Positions 1-8,969 are shown, counted from the first letter of the stretch. The stretch is 64,000 bases of DNA from Mesorhizobium zhangyense (GCF_011045115.1 NZ_JAAKZG010000009.1:62001-126000); one strand, 5' to 3'. The notes: generated by a model not told the origin, from the sequence alone. Made by a program: numbers and translations.

Positions 1-130
1 TGAACAAACAAGCCCACTTTCGGCGCAAAGGACGCCGAAATCCCGTCGGAAAACAGATTGATCGAATCACAGACGCCGCCGCTTTGCATGGCGGGTTTTC
101 ATCATGTTTCGATGACAGGTGCGTGACGCG
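1..130. other. Intergenic start of window
   Basis: No gene is supported here. A TGA at positions 1-3 could be the last codon of a plus-strand gene lying outside the window, but one codon cannot show this. At 77-100 there is a weak plus-strand terminator-like hairpin: CCGCC, a nine-base loop, then GGCGG followed by TTTT. That would fit a gene ending just upstream. The mutL stop codon follows on the other strand. Confidence 0.3.
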
Positions 131-1984
131 TTACTTCCGGCCGAACAGCCGCTCGATATCGGCAAGCTTCAGCTCGATATAGGTCGGGCGGCCATGGTTG
201 CAGGTGCCGGAGCCCGGCGTCGCTTCCATCTGGCGCAGCAGCGCGTTCATTTCCTCGGGCCGCAGGCGCCGGCCGGAACGAACCGAGCCGTGGCAGGCCA
301 TGGTCGCTGCGATCTTGTCGAGACGCTCTTTCAGGGTTTCGGTCGTGTCGTTGTCGGCGATCTCGTCGGCAAGGTCACGCACCAACTGGGCGACATTCGT
401 TTCACCGAGCATGGACGGCGTCTCGCGTACAGCAATAGCGCCGGGGCCGAAGCGCTCGACGCCGAGGCCGAAGCGGCGCAGCATGTCGGAATGCGCTGCA
501 AGGCGGGAGACATCGTCTTCCGGCAGGTCGACGATCTCGGGCAGAAGCAGCATCTGCGCCGGCACCGGGCGCGCATGGAGCGCGTTCTTCAGCGCCTCAT
601 AAACCAGCCGCTCATGGGCAGCATGCTGGTCGACAATGATCAGCGAATCCTGCGTCTGCGCGACGATGTAGTTTTCATGTACCTGTGCGCGCGCCGCACC
701 GAGCTGCGCCTGAAGCAGTTCTTCCGGCAGCTCGGACTGTCCCGCGCGCGCATCGGCGCTGGCGATCGGGCCGGTGTCGAAGGCGGCCTGCTGGCTTTCG
801 GCGAAACCACCGTCGAGCGGACGATAGGGCGAACGCGCCGCGTCGAATCCGGCCGTGGCCGAAGCGCGGAAGCCCGGATTGAAACTGCGGTGGCCGTTTG
901 CTGGGCCGGGATGGGCATAGGCGGACGCACCCGGCCGGAAGGCTCCCATCATTGCCGCAGCACCGGACGTGGCGGACCGGACGCCGGCATCGGCAAGCGC
1001 CTGGCGGATTGATCCGACGATCAACCCGCGCACCAGCCCGGGGTCGCGGAAGCGCACATCGGCCTTGGCGGGATGGACATTGACGTCGACGGTGGCCGGG
1101 TCGAGCGTCAGGAACAGCACCGTCACCGCGTTGCGGTCGCGTGGCAGGACATCGGCATAGGCGCCGCGAATGGCCGAGGCGATCAGCTTGTCGCGCACCG
1201 GGCGGCCGTTGACATAGGCATATTGCTGCAGCGCGTTGGCGCGCGAATAAGACGGGATGGAGACATGGCCGGAAAGCCGCACGCCCTCGCGAATGGCATC
1301 GATGGCGATCGAATTCTCGGGAAATTCGCCACCCATCACCTGCGCGATGCGGGTGAGTTGCCCGTCCGGGCTGTCATCGCCGGCGGGCAGCTCCAGCGTC
1401 GTGCGGTCGGGCCCGGAAACCGTGAAGCGCACCGCCGGAAAGGCGATGGCTATACGCTTGACGATATCGCTGATCGCGGTCGTCTCGGCGCGCTCGCCCT
1501 TCATGAATTTCAGCCGGGCAGGGGTGGCGAAGAACAGGTCGCGCACCTCGACGGATGTGCCCTTGTTGGCGGCGGCAGGGCGGACAGTGGAAACGTCGCC
1601 GCCCTCGATGCCGATCTCGGCGGCAGCGTCGGAGGCAGCCGTGCGCGAGCGGATCGTCAGCCGCGACACCGAGCCGATCGACGGCAGGGCTTCGCCGCGA
1701 AAGCCGAGCGAGCGGATGTCATGGATGTCGGTCGACAGCTTGGAGGTGCAGTGCCGCGAAACGGCAAGCTCGAGCTCGCTCTCGGATATGCCCGAGCCGT
1801 CATCGCCCACGCGGATCAGGTTCAGTCCGCCACCTGCGGTCACGACTTCCACGCGCGAGGCGCCGGCGTCGAGGGCGTTCTCGACCAGTTCCTTGACCAC
1901 GCTGGCCGGTCGCTCGATGACCTCGCCGGCTGCGATCTGGTTGATCATCGTTTCTGAAAGCTGGCGAATGGGCATGGCATCCAT
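131..1984 (-). CDS. mutL: DNA mismatch repair protein MutL
   Basis: MutL couples mismatch recognition by MutS to strand removal. The N-terminal GHKL ATPase is clear: the ENALDAGA motif near residue 36, DDGSGI near 61, TSKL near 80 and GFRGEAL near 95. The C-terminal dimerisation domain carries DQHAAHE at residues 452-458 with a further Glu at 463, the metal-binding motif of endonuclease-type MutL, and CNHGRP at 595. This protein should therefore nick DNA itself, as expected in bacteria without MutH. At 617 residues it has the usual length for Rhizobiales. The linker around residues 340-410 is low in conservation and rich in Ala and Gly, as is normal. The ATG at 1984 is the first good start; the MttB-like gene is divergent, 126 bp away. 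Confidence 0.97.
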   Translation of the reverse strand: MDAMPIRQLSETMINQIAAGEVIERPASVVKELVENALDAGASRVEVVTAGGGLNLIRVGDDGSGISESELELAVSRHCTSKLSTDIHDIRSLGFRGEALPSIGSVSRLTIRSRTAASDAAAEIGIEGGDVSTVRPAAANKGTSVEVRDLFFATPARLKFMKGERAETTAISDIVKRIAIAFPAVRFTVSGPDRTTLELPAGDDSPDGQLTRIAQVMGGEFPENSIAIDAIREGVRLSGHVSIPSYSRANALQQYAYVNGRPVRDKLIASAIRGAYADVLPRDRNAVTVLFLTLDPATVDVNVHPAKADVRFRDPGLVRGLIVGSIRQALADAGVRSATSGAAAMMGAFRPGASAYAHPGPANGHRSFNPGFRASATAGFDAARSPYRPLDGGFAESQQAAFDTGPIASADARAGQSELPEELLQAQLGAARAQVHENYIVAQTQDSLIIVDQHAAHERLVYEALKNALHARPVPAQMLLLPEIVDLPEDDVSRLAAHSDMLRRFGLGVERFGPGAIAVRETPSMLGETNVAQLVRDLADEIADNDTTETLKERLDKIAATMACHGSVRSGRRLRPEEMNALLRQMEATPGSGTCNHGRPTYIELKLADIERLFGRK

Positions 1985-2110
1985 ATAGCGGATTCGAAGG
2001 TGGCAGCGATAGCGGCAAGCCGTCAGTTTGCGTCACGCAAAGGCGCAAGGTTGGCTTTTCTTTGGTGTTGTTCCGGGGATAGTCTCGTAACGTAATCGGG
2101 AGGCCCGCGC

Positions 2111-3670
2111 ATGGAACCCACCGTTATCGAGCAAGCGCCCGACGCCGCGCGCAAACGTGGCGGACGCGTCGCCCGGCGCGAACTGCGCTCGCATGGCCAG
2201 CAGGGGCATGGCAGGCCCTATATCCTGCGCGGCATTCCGACTTACGACATCATGTCGGAAGAAAACCTCCTGCGCATCGAGGCGACGGCCGATCGCATCC
2301 TGGCCGAGATCGGCATCGAGTTCCGCGACGATCCAGTGGCACTCGATCACTGGAAGCGGGCGGGCGCGAAGATCGAAGGCGACCTGGTGAAATTCGAGCC
2401 GGGCATGCTGCGCGAAATACTGAAGACCGCGCCTGCCCAATTCACCCAGCACGCGCGCAACCCGAACAATTCCGTGTTGATCGGCGGCAAAAGCGTGGTG
2501 TTTTCACCTGCTTACGGCTCGCCCTTCGTGATGGATATCGACAAGGGCCGCCGCTACGGCACGATCGAGGATTTCCAGAACTTCGTGAAGCTGGCGCAGT
2601 CCTCGCCCTGGCTGCACCACTCCGGCGGCACGATCTGCGAGCCGGTCGATGTGCCGGTCAACAAGCGCCATCTCGACATGGTCTACAGCCATATCAAATA
2701 TTCCGACCGCGGCTTCATGGGTTCGGTAACGGCGGAAAGCCGCGCCGAAGACTCGATCGACATGACGCGCATCGTCTTCGGCGAAAAATTCGTCGACGAG
2801 AACTGCGTCATCCTCGGCAATGTCAACGTCAACTCGCCGCTGGTCTGGGACGCGACCATGACGACGGCGCTGCGCGCCTATGCCCGCGCCAACCAGGCAG
2901 CGGTGGTGGTGCCTTTCATCCTCGGTGGTGCCATGGGCCCGGTGACGAATGCCGGCGCGATCGCACAATCGCTGGCCGAAACCATGGCTGGTTGCGCACT
3001 GACGCAGCTCGAGCGGCCCGGCGCGCCGGTGATCTTCGGCAATTTCCTGTCGTCTATGTCGCTGCGCTCCGGTTCGCCCACCTTCGGCACGCCGGAACCT
3101 GCCATCGGCTCGATGGTGATCGGCCAGCTGGCGCGGCGGCTGAACCTGCCGCTCAGATGCTCCGGCAATTTCACCACCTCGAAACTGCCGGACGCCCAGG
3201 CGATGAACGAAGGCACCATGTCGATGCTGGCGGCTGTCCACTGCGGCGCCAACTTCATCCTGCATTCGGCGGGCTTCCTCGATGGGCTGCTGTCTATGTC
3301 CTACGAGAAATTCGTCATGGACATGGATTTCTGCGGCGCGCTGCACACCTATCTCGACGGCGTGAAGGTGGATGACAACCAGCTAGCGCTGGAGGCCTTT
3401 CAGGAGGTCGGGCCGGGCAGCCACTTCTTCGGCTGCGGCCATACGATGGCGAACTACGAGACGGCATTCTGGGACACGGAGGTCGCCGACAACGAGCCTT
3501 TCGAGAAGTGGGAGGCAGCCGGATCGGAGGATGCAGCCATCCGCGCCAACAAACGCTGGAAGAAGATGCTGGCCGAATATCAGCCGCCGCCGCTGGACGC
3601 TGGGACAGACGAAGCGTTGCGCGATTTCATGGACCGGAAAAAAGCCGCGATGGCCGACGCGTGGTATTGA
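2111..3670 (+). CDS. MttB-family methyltransferase (non-pyrrolysine trimethylamine methyltransferase family)
   Basis: This 519-residue protein belongs to the trimethylamine methyltransferase (MttB, COG5598) family. True trimethylamine enzymes read an internal UAG as pyrrolysine. This frame has no internal stop, so it is of the non-Pyl type, whose studied members demethylate glycine betaine, proline betaine or carnitine. Those enzymes pass the methyl group to a corrinoid protein; no corrinoid partner gene is in this window. The start at 2111 has a strong Shine-Dalgarno (CGGGAGG). About 1 kb downstream lies an N-methylproline-demethylase-like flavoprotein, which suggests a role in betaine breakdown. 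The family call is firm; the substrate is unknown. Confidence 0.85.
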   Translation: MEPTVIEQAPDAARKRGGRVARRELRSHGQQGHGRPYILRGIPTYDIMSEENLLRIEATADRILAEIGIEFRDDPVALDHWKRAGAKIEGDLVKFEPGMLREILKTAPAQFTQHARNPNNSVLIGGKSVVFSPAYGSPFVMDIDKGRRYGTIEDFQNFVKLAQSSPWLHHSGGTICEPVDVPVNKRHLDMVYSHIKYSDRGFMGSVTAESRAEDSIDMTRIVFGEKFVDENCVILGNVNVNSPLVWDATMTTALRAYARANQAAVVVPFILGGAMGPVTNAGAIAQSLAETMAGCALTQLERPGAPVIFGNFLSSMSLRSGSPTFGTPEPAIGSMVIGQLARRLNLPLRCSGNFTTSKLPDAQAMNEGTMSMLAAVHCGANFILHSAGFLDGLLSMSYEKFVMDMDFCGALHTYLDGVKVDDNQLALEAFQEVGPGSHFFGCGHTMANYETAFWDTEVADNEPFEKWEAAGSEDAAIRANKRWKKMLAEYQPPPLDAGTDEALRDFMDRKKAAMADAWY

Positions 3671-3699
3671 CCATCGATATGCCCGCTTCCGAGGTCGTC

Positions 3700-4140
3700 A
3701 TGAAATACGAGGTCTTGATTGCCGCCTTTGCCATGCTCGCGCCGACAGCCGCTTTCGCCGGTGAAGCACTGGATGCCGTGAAACCGTTCTACGATCACAT
3801 CGGGACAGAGCTCGACCCCACCGAGCGCGGCCGCTTCGTCGATCCGGCAAAATCTGTTCTCGATGCCCGCGACCGGTTGGTGAAATCGGGGCAGGGCGAC
3901 TGCCTGGACGACAACATGGCGCTCGACAACGCTGCCTACGACAAGGCCGAGTTCGACAAGAGCCTCAAGCTGGCAGAATCCGAGAATGGTGAGACTGCGG
4001 TAGTGGTCGCTGCCTTCATGGCGTCAAACGAGCCGCATCGCATGCAATGGAAACTGAAAAAGGTCGACGGCCAATGGAAGATCGCCGACCTGTTGTCGGT
4101 CACGAACGAATGGGCGCTCAGTCAGTACCAATGCGAATGA
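3700..4140 (+). CDS. Small exported protein, DUF3828-like
   Basis: A 146-residue protein starting with a clear signal peptide: MKYE, a hydrophobic run, then a signal peptidase site after AFA near residue 21. The mature part is acidic and contains KKVDGQWKIADL, a pattern seen in DUF3828 and NTF2-like periplasmic proteins. There are two cysteines, one mid-protein (GDCLDDN) and one at the penultimate residue, which could pair in the periplasm. An alternative ATG at 3679 is in frame but would put polar residues ahead of the signal, so 3700 is preferred. It starts 30 bp after the MttB-like gene and may be co-transcribed with it. The function is unknown. Confidence 0.7.
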   Translation: MKYEVLIAAFAMLAPTAAFAGEALDAVKPFYDHIGTELDPTERGRFVDPAKSVLDARDRLVKSGQGDCLDDNMALDNAAYDKAEFDKSLKLAESENGETAVVVAAFMASNEPHRMQWKLKKVDGQWKIADLLSVTNEWALSQYQCE

Positions 4141-4163
4141 GCGCGCAGACAGCTCTTCGCCGC

Positions 4164-4625
4164 TCAGCCCCTGCCGCGGTAGGGTGCGACGCCGGTTTCG
4201 GGCAGCCATGCGCCTTCGGGCGGGGTGCCGGTTTGCCAGAAGACGTCGATGGGGATGCCGCCGCGCGGATACCAGTAGCCGGCGATGCGCAGCCACAGCG
4301 GCTTCGTCGCTTCCACCACGCGCCGGCCGATCATGACGGTGCAGTCTTCGTGGAAAGCGCCGTGATTGCGGAAGGATGTCAGGAAAAGCTTCAGCGATTT
4401 CGATTCGACCAGTGCTGCGTCCGGGGCATAGTCGATGACGATATGGGCGAAATCGGGCTGGCCGGTGACCGGGCACAGCGAGGTGAATTCCGGGCAGGTG
4501 AAGCGCACGATCGCCGGCGCGCCGTCGCCGCGCGTGAAAGGCACCGTTTCCAGAACGGCGGCTTCCGGCGAGGCAGGCGTTTCGGCCTTGGTGCCGAGCT
4601 GGGTGAGGTTGTCGGTGATGGTCAT
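4164..4625 (-). CDS. queF: NADPH-dependent 7-cyano-7-deazaguanine reductase QueF
   Basis: QueF reduces the nitrile of preQ0 to the amine of preQ1 in queuosine biosynthesis. The 153-residue length matches the single-domain (YkvM-type) T-fold form. The catalytic Cys51 sits in [10 protein letters not shown], with Asp58 as the likely acid. The QueF family motif is seen at residues 74-80 (ESKSLKL), and the [10 protein letters not shown] segment follows at 85-94. The start at 4625 has AGGA eight bases upstream. It is divergent from the flavoprotein gene at 4683, and its 3' end faces the small exported protein. No preQ1 riboswitch could be made out in the 57-bp upstream gap. Confidence 0.95.
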   Translation of the reverse strand: MTITDNLTQLGTKAETPASPEAAVLETVPFTRGDGAPAIVRFTCPEFTSLCPVTGQPDFAHIVIDYAPDAALVESKSLKLFLTSFRNHGAFHEDCTVMIGRRVVEATKPLWLRIAGYWYPRGGIPIDVFWQTGTPPEGAWLPETGVAPYRGRG

Positions 4626-4682
4626 TGTGCGATCCTTTTTGGCCGGCGCTTATAGACAGAATATTGGGGAACAAAAAAGGCC

Positions 4683-6728
4683 ATGACGAGCAACGACCCG
4701 CTTCTTCAGCCCTACCAGCTCAAGCATCTGACGCTGAAGAACCGCGTCATGTCGACCAGCCATGAGCCGGCCTATTCGGACGATGGCCTGCCCAAGGAGC
4801 GTTACCGGCTTTACCACGCCGAAAAGGCCAAGGGTGGCATGGCGCTGACGATGACGGCGGGCTCGGCGATCGTGTCGCGCGACAGCCCGGCCGCCTTCGG
4901 CAATCTCCAGGCATATCGTGACGAGATCGTGCCGTGGATGCGAGAGCTGGTCGATTCCTGTCACGAACACGACTGCAAGGTGATGATCCAGATCACCCAT
5001 CTCGGCCGTCGCACCGGCTGGAACAAGGCCGACTGGCTGCCCGTGCTTTCGGCTTCGCCCGTGCGGGAGCCGGCGCACCGCTCGTTTCCGAAGATCGCCG
5101 AAGACTGGGATATGGACCGCATCGTCGCCGATTATGCCTCTGCTGCGCAGCGCATGCAGGCGGCCGGGCTCGACGGCATCGAATTCGAAGCCTACGGCCA
5201 TCTCATGGACGGCTTCTGGTCTCCGGCGACCAACCATCGCGACGACGACTACGGCGGCTCGCTCGACAACCGGCTGCGCTTCACCTGGCGGGTCATCGAC
5301 GCAGTGAGGGCAGCCGTCGGCGAAAAATTCATCGTCGGCATCCGCATGGTGGCCGACGAGGACTTTGAGAAGGGTCTATCGAAGGACGAAGGCGTCGAGA
5401 TCGCGCGCCGGCTGGCGGCGTCGGGTAAATTCGACTTCCTGAATATCATACGCGGCCATATCGAGACGGATGCAGCACTCACCGGCGTTATCCCGATCCA
5501 GGGCATGCGCGCCTCGCCGCATCTGGATTTTGCCGGCGAGGTGAGGGCGGCGACGAAGTTTCCAGTATTCCATGCCGCGCGAATTTCCGATGTCGCGACC
5601 GCCCGCCACGCGATTGCCGAGGGCAAGCTCGACATGGTCGGCATGACCCGCGCACACATTGCCGACCCGCATATCATCAGGAAGGTGATGGAAGGCCGCG
5701 AGCACGAAATCCGCCCCTGCGTTGGCGCCACCTACTGCCTCGACCGCATCTATGAAGGTGGCGAGGCGCTGTGCATTCACAATGCGGCGACCGGGCGCGA
5801 GGCGACGATTCCGCACGTCATCCGCAGGGTTGATGACCCGCGCAAGACCATCGTTGTCGTCGGCGCCGGTGCCGCCGGTCTGGAGGCCGCGCGCGTTGCC
5901 GCCGAGCGCGGCCATGAGGTCACGGTGCTGGAGGCTTCCGGACAGGCCGGCGGGCAGGTGCGGCTGGCGGCACAAAACCCGCGCCGCAAGGAGTTGATCG
6001 GCATCGTCGACTGGCGGCTTGCGGAACTGGAGCGGCTGGGCGTCGAAATCCGCTACGACACCTGGGCGGAAGCCGACGACGTGCTGGCGCTGAAGCCGGA
6101 CGCGGTGGTGATCGCCACCGGCGGCCTGCCGCAGAACCCTCCGCTGGAGGCGGGCGACGGACTTGTAACGTCGAGCTGGGACATCATCGCTGGCGCGGTC
6201 AAGCCAGCTGAAAACGTGCTCGTCTATGATGACAATGGCGGCCATCAGGGCATGACAGCGGCCGAACTGATCGCCAATGCCGGTGCGAGGCTGGAGTTCG
6301 TCTCGCCCGAGCGCTTCTTCGCGCCGGAAATGGGCGGCATGAATCATGTGCCCTATATGCGCGCCTTTCAGCAAAAGGGTGTGCGGATCACCATCAACAC
6401 CCGGCTGGTGGCGGTAAGGCGCGAGGGAAATCAACTGGTTGCCACCCTTGGCTCCGACTTTGCCGAAGGCTGGCGCGAGGAGCGGCGGGTCGATCAGATC
6501 GTTGTCGAGCACGGCACGCTGCCCCTCGACGATCTCTATCTGGCGCTGAAGCCGCTGTCGAAGAATGGCGGCGCTGTCGACTACGAGCGCCTGGTCAGCG
6601 GCGGCGATATCTTTCCGGATACCCACCCGGAGAGGGGTTTTATGCTGTTCCGGATCGGCGATGCGGTTGCCGCCAGAAACATCCACGCTGCGATCTATGA
6701 CGGCATCCGCTTTGCCATGCGGATTTGA
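4683..6728 (+). CDS. FMN/FAD/Fe-S oxidoreductase, probable N-methylproline (stachydrine) demethylase
   Basis: A 681-residue protein with an N-terminal old-yellow-enzyme TIM barrel (FMN), a cysteine cluster, and a C-terminal dinucleotide-binding module (VVVGAGAAGLEAAR near residue 396). This is the layout of trimethylamine dehydrogenase and 2,4-dienoyl-CoA reductase. The barrel, with its FEAYGHLMDGFWSP segment, most resembles StcD-type N-methylproline demethylases of rhizobial stachydrine breakdown. The Fe-S motif reads C346-x5-C352-x11-C364: the cysteine usually found three residues after the first is Ala349. An oxidative demethylase role is supported by the nearby MttB-like gene, but the substrate assignment is inference. 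NCBI-style naming would be NADH:flavin oxidoreductase. Confidence 0.8.
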   Translation: MTSNDPLLQPYQLKHLTLKNRVMSTSHEPAYSDDGLPKERYRLYHAEKAKGGMALTMTAGSAIVSRDSPAAFGNLQAYRDEIVPWMRELVDSCHEHDCKVMIQITHLGRRTGWNKADWLPVLSASPVREPAHRSFPKIAEDWDMDRIVADYASAAQRMQAAGLDGIEFEAYGHLMDGFWSPATNHRDDDYGGSLDNRLRFTWRVIDAVRAAVGEKFIVGIRMVADEDFEKGLSKDEGVEIARRLAASGKFDFLNIIRGHIETDAALTGVIPIQGMRASPHLDFAGEVRAATKFPVFHAARISDVATARHAIAEGKLDMVGMTRAHIADPHIIRKVMEGREHEIRPCVGATYCLDRIYEGGEALCIHNAATGREATIPHVIRRVDDPRKTIVVVGAGAAGLEAARVAAERGHEVTVLEASGQAGGQVRLAAQNPRRKELIGIVDWRLAELERLGVEIRYDTWAEADDVLALKPDAVVIATGGLPQNPPLEAGDGLVTSSWDIIAGAVKPAENVLVYDDNGGHQGMTAAELIANAGARLEFVSPERFFAPEMGGMNHVPYMRAFQQKGVRITINTRLVAVRREGNQLVATLGSDFAEGWREERRVDQIVVEHGTLPLDDLYLALKPLSKNGGAVDYERLVSGGDIFPDTHPERGFMLFRIGDAVAARNIHAAIYDGIRFAMRI

Positions 6729-6734
6729 GTATCG

Positions 6735-7460
6735 TCAGACATGCACGCTGCCGTGTGACAGTTCGCCGGGGCGAACGGTTGGGCGCAGGCTGGCATAGGC
6801 GATCCAGGCATAAAATGCCGCGACGAGCGCAATGATGATCCAGCCGGGGACAGGTCCCAAAGCGGCATTGCGCACGATTTCTCCCAGCGAGGTCGCCGTA
6901 TCGTGGCTGATGCCAAAATCCTGCAGTTTCGGCGAGGAAATCTTTAGGATCCACGCCAGCAGCAGGAGCAGGAACATCCACGAATAGTTTCGCTGCAGCC
7001 GTCGCGACACGGCTGCGTTGAGGCTCAGCATGAATTTAGGCTCGCGCAGGTCGCTGCCCAGTATCTTTGCCCAATCATTGTCGATCGAGCCCGAGCCGCT
7101 AAACAGCGGCGCGAAATAGTTGCGTTCGATCAGGCGCACGCGGTTTCGGTACACATCGAAGAAGCGATAGCGCCGCGCCTCGATCACGAGCAGCAGAAGC
7201 ATGAGCAGCATGGCGAAAAGCAGCACGCCATGGTGCGAGGCCGAGGTTGATAGCGACAGTGAAAGCATCGCTGCGGCGGCGGTGATGGCCCAGTTGCTGG
7301 TGCGGTCTATGCGGTCGCGCCAGCCGGCCATGCGGGCGATTTCGGCGCGATGGTAATGAGCCAGAACGGTGATGAATTCGGTCGAGGTCGCCGGCATTGG
7401 CGGAACGGCAAACCCGCTGATGAATTCCTCGCTCAGTTGCTGTTGCTTGACGCTTTCCAT
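6735..7460 (-). CDS. DUF2270 membrane protein
   Basis: A 241-residue inner-membrane protein of the DUF2270 family. A cytoplasmic-looking N-terminus with TEFITVLAHYHRAEIARM precedes a transmembrane pair (about residues 55-95), then a basic stretch (EARRYRFFDVYRNRVRLIE), another hydrophobic helix with many leucines near 165-178, and a last one near 205-225. The function of the family is unknown. The start at 7460 has GGAGG about seven bases upstream. The gene is convergent with the flavoprotein gene; only six bases separate the stops. Confidence 0.85.
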   Translation of the reverse strand: MESVKQQQLSEEFISGFAVPPMPATSTEFITVLAHYHRAEIARMAGWRDRIDRTSNWAITAAAAMLSLSLSTSASHHGVLLFAMLLMLLLLVIEARRYRFFDVYRNRVRLIERNYFAPLFSGSGSIDNDWAKILGSDLREPKFMLSLNAAVSRRLQRNYSWMFLLLLLAWILKISSPKLQDFGISHDTATSLGEIVRNAALGPVPGWIIIALVAAFYAWIAYASLRPTVRPGELSHGSVHV

Positions 7461-7543
7461 GGTCTCCTCCCACAGGCAAAGCCGCGCCGTGGAAGTATAC
7501 GCCAGTCCGTTCGTTGCGTCCGGGAGAAACGGCGAAAAGCCTA

Positions 7544-7640
7544 GAGTGAGATGATGTTTCCTCGAAGCGTCATCTCACTCCAGGATATTATTTTGAGGCA
7601 TGATCTTGTCCGAAAAGTCTGCAACTTTTCGGGATCATGC
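7544..7640. repeat. Composite palindromic intergenic repeat
   Basis: Two adjacent hairpins. The first has GAGTGAGATGA (7544-7554) and its exact complement TCATCTCACTC (7570-7580). The second runs 7598-7640: outer arms GCATGATC and GATCATGC, inner arms CCGAAAAGT and ACTTTTCGG, with a five-base loop. The second matches a type of palindrome, containing GATCATGC and CGAAAAG, that I recall as abundant between genes in Rhizobiales. It lies at the 3' end of the ABM-domain gene and may also act as a terminator or mRNA stabiliser. Confidence 0.75.
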
Positions 7641-7641
7641 T

Positions 7642-7986
7642 CTAAATTTCCAAGCGCTTGTAATTGGCGATGTCAGCGCGGATTCCGAGCCGGGACATCA
7701 TTTCGTGGCGGTCGAAGCCGGTCTCGGCATGGAGCCTGGTCACGGCAGCGGTCACGCGCTCGACGACGTCGGGTGTCTCCCATTCAACCATCGTCACGAA
7801 GTTGAATTCTCCCGGACCGGACTGCTGTTCCAGGATGATGTCGTTTACGAAACCATCCTGCTTTCGCAGCAAAGCGTGCGTTGCCGCTACCCTGGCGAGG
7901 AACTCGTCGCGGCCTGCCTGCGGAACCGCAAACTTGTCGACGCGGTAGAACGGTCTGCTCTCAAGGAAATTTCTGTCTTCAACCAT
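7642..7986 (-). CDS. Antibiotic biosynthesis monooxygenase (ABM) domain protein
   Basis: A 114-residue protein with the ferredoxin-like ABM fold: a first strand (YRVDKFAVP), a helix (GRDEFLARVAATHALLRKQ), the GFVNDIILEQ strand, and NFVTMVEWETPDVVERV. ABM domains act as cofactor-less monooxygenases or in peroxide and quinone chemistry; the substrate cannot be told from sequence. AAGGAAA lies ahead of the ATG at 7986. It starts 30 bp downstream of the small membrane gene and is likely in one operon with it, opposite the MarR regulator that may control both. Confidence 0.75.
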   Translation of the reverse strand: MVEDRNFLESRPFYRVDKFAVPQAGRDEFLARVAATHALLRKQDGFVNDIILEQQSGPGEFNFVTMVEWETPDVVERVTAAVTRLHAETGFDRHEMMSRLGIRADIANYKRLEI

Positions 7987-8016
7987 TTGATTTTCCTTTC
8001 TAAATTTCTGGGGAAT

Positions 8017-8417
8017 TCAAAACAGCCGGGCGATCGCCATGCAGATGACGGTCAGCACGAGAAGCCGCGCCGCGATGCGCTCGCCCTTGGCCATTCGGAC
8101 ACGAAGCACCGCTTCATCTTCGCCATTGGCGCCCGCGAGCTTGCGGCGGGCAGGGTCGACCATGGCGCCGAGTACCCCTGCGGCGGCGAGCGCTGCGACG
8201 ATGCCGAGCGCCAGAACCTGCTCCATCGAGCCGAAATAAGCGCCGTGGAAGAAGTACCAGAGCAAGGCGCCGGTCAGCATGGCGACGCTCCCATTTGCGG
8301 GCCGAAGAATCTTTCCACCCTGATCTCGGGATCGCGCGCGAGCGTGTAAGTCGTGCCGGCCCAGAAGACGCCGGCCATGACATGCAGGCCGAGAGTGACG
8401 ATGTAGACATATTGCAT
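8017..8417 (-). pseudogene. Small four-helix membrane protein gene, probable frameshift
   Basis: Two reading frames together make what looks like one membrane protein of about 133 residues. The first part starts at the ATG at 8417 (good AGGAG upstream), encodes MQYVYIVTLGLHVMAG onward with one helix, and stops at 8274 after FFGPQMGASPC. The second part is open from 8280 (ATG) to 8017 and gives three more helices. One extra base in the GGG run near 8289-8291 would join the frames as ...GPQMG-SVAMLTG.... The two frames overlap by seven bases, so translational coupling of two short proteins is an alternative. A real mutation, a sequencing error or coupling cannot be separated here. The family is not recognised; its first helix resembles CopD-like proteins. 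Confidence 0.6.
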
Positions 8418-8453
8418 GACGAACTCCTCGTTTCGTTCCCCGCGCACCATCAG

Positions 8454-8496
8454 ATTCGAAAATTGATAGATATCGAATGATTAGAAGTCAATCATT
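8454..8496. promoter_or_regulatory. Candidate MarR operator in divergent promoter
   Basis: Two inverted repeats sit between the membrane-protein operon and the MarR gene. One is ATTCGA (8454-8459) with TCGAAT (8473-8478). The other is perfect: AATGATT (8476-8482), seven bases, then AATCATT (8490-8496). MarR dimers often bind palindromes of this size in their own divergent promoter. Binding by the adjacent MarR is inference. Confidence 0.5.
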
Positions 8497-8529
8497 ATGC
8501 ATCAGGAAAATTCATGCTATCGTCGGCTC

Positions 8530-8964
8530 ATGCCTCCATCCTTTCGCCCTCCCATCGGTCTCACGCTCCATCGGACATCGCGCCAGGCAAGCCGGGCTTT
8601 TGACGAAGCGCTGGGGGAGGTTGGGGGCAGCCTGCCGGTCTGGCTGACCTTGCTGACCATGAAGACGCACAAGAGCGCTAACCAGCGCGAACTTGCCGCG
8701 GCGATCGGCATTCAGGGCGCGACGCTGACGCATCATCTGAACGGGATGGAAACGGACGGGCTGCTCACGCGCCGCCGCGATCCCGGCAACCGGCGGGTTC
8801 ATCTGGTTGAACTGACGGCTGCGGGTGAGGCCGCATTCCTGCGCCTGCGCGAGGCGGCGGTGGCCTTCGACAAGAAATTGCGCGCCGGTTTCTCGGATGA
8901 CGAGATCGCTGCCTTGGAACAGGCGCTGGCAAAGCTGGGCGCCAATGTCGGAGAGCGGGCTTGA
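8530..8964 (+). CDS. MarR family transcriptional regulator
   Basis: A 144-residue winged-helix regulator. The helix-turn-helix is seen in SANQRELAAAIGIQGATLTHHLNGMETDGLL, and the wing in RRRDPGNRRVHLVELT, the usual MarR pattern. The reading frame stays open up to an ATG at 8497. That ATG abuts the candidate operator and would add a poorly fitting MHQENSCYRRL leader, so 8530 (MPPSFRPPIG) is preferred. The gene is divergent from the membrane/ABM operon, its most likely target. The ligand is unknown. Its 3' end nearly meets the MocR gene (five bases apart, convergent). Confidence 0.85.
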   Translation: MPPSFRPPIGLTLHRTSRQASRAFDEALGEVGGSLPVWLTLLTMKTHKSANQRELAAAIGIQGATLTHHLNGMETDGLLTRRRDPGNRRVHLVELTAAGEAAFLRLREAAVAFDKKLRAGFSDDEIAALEQALAKLGANVGERA

Positions 8965-8969
8965 TTCTG

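Noticed and set aside
2111-3670. Pyrrolysine-containing trimethylamine methyltransferase
   Set aside because: There is no in-frame UAG, so it belongs to the non-pyrrolysine branch.
4626-4682. preQ1 riboswitch before queF
   Set aside because: The 57-bp gap shows no pseudoknot-type stem or A-rich tail arranged before the ribosome site.
7598-7640. Hairpin as CRISPR repeat or tRNA-like structure
   Set aside because: Only one copy, no spacer pattern, no acceptor stem; it fits an intergenic palindrome.
8497-8530. Longer MarR start at 8497
   Set aside because: It would begin directly at the end of the operator palindrome, lacks a ribosome site and adds residues that do not fit the family.
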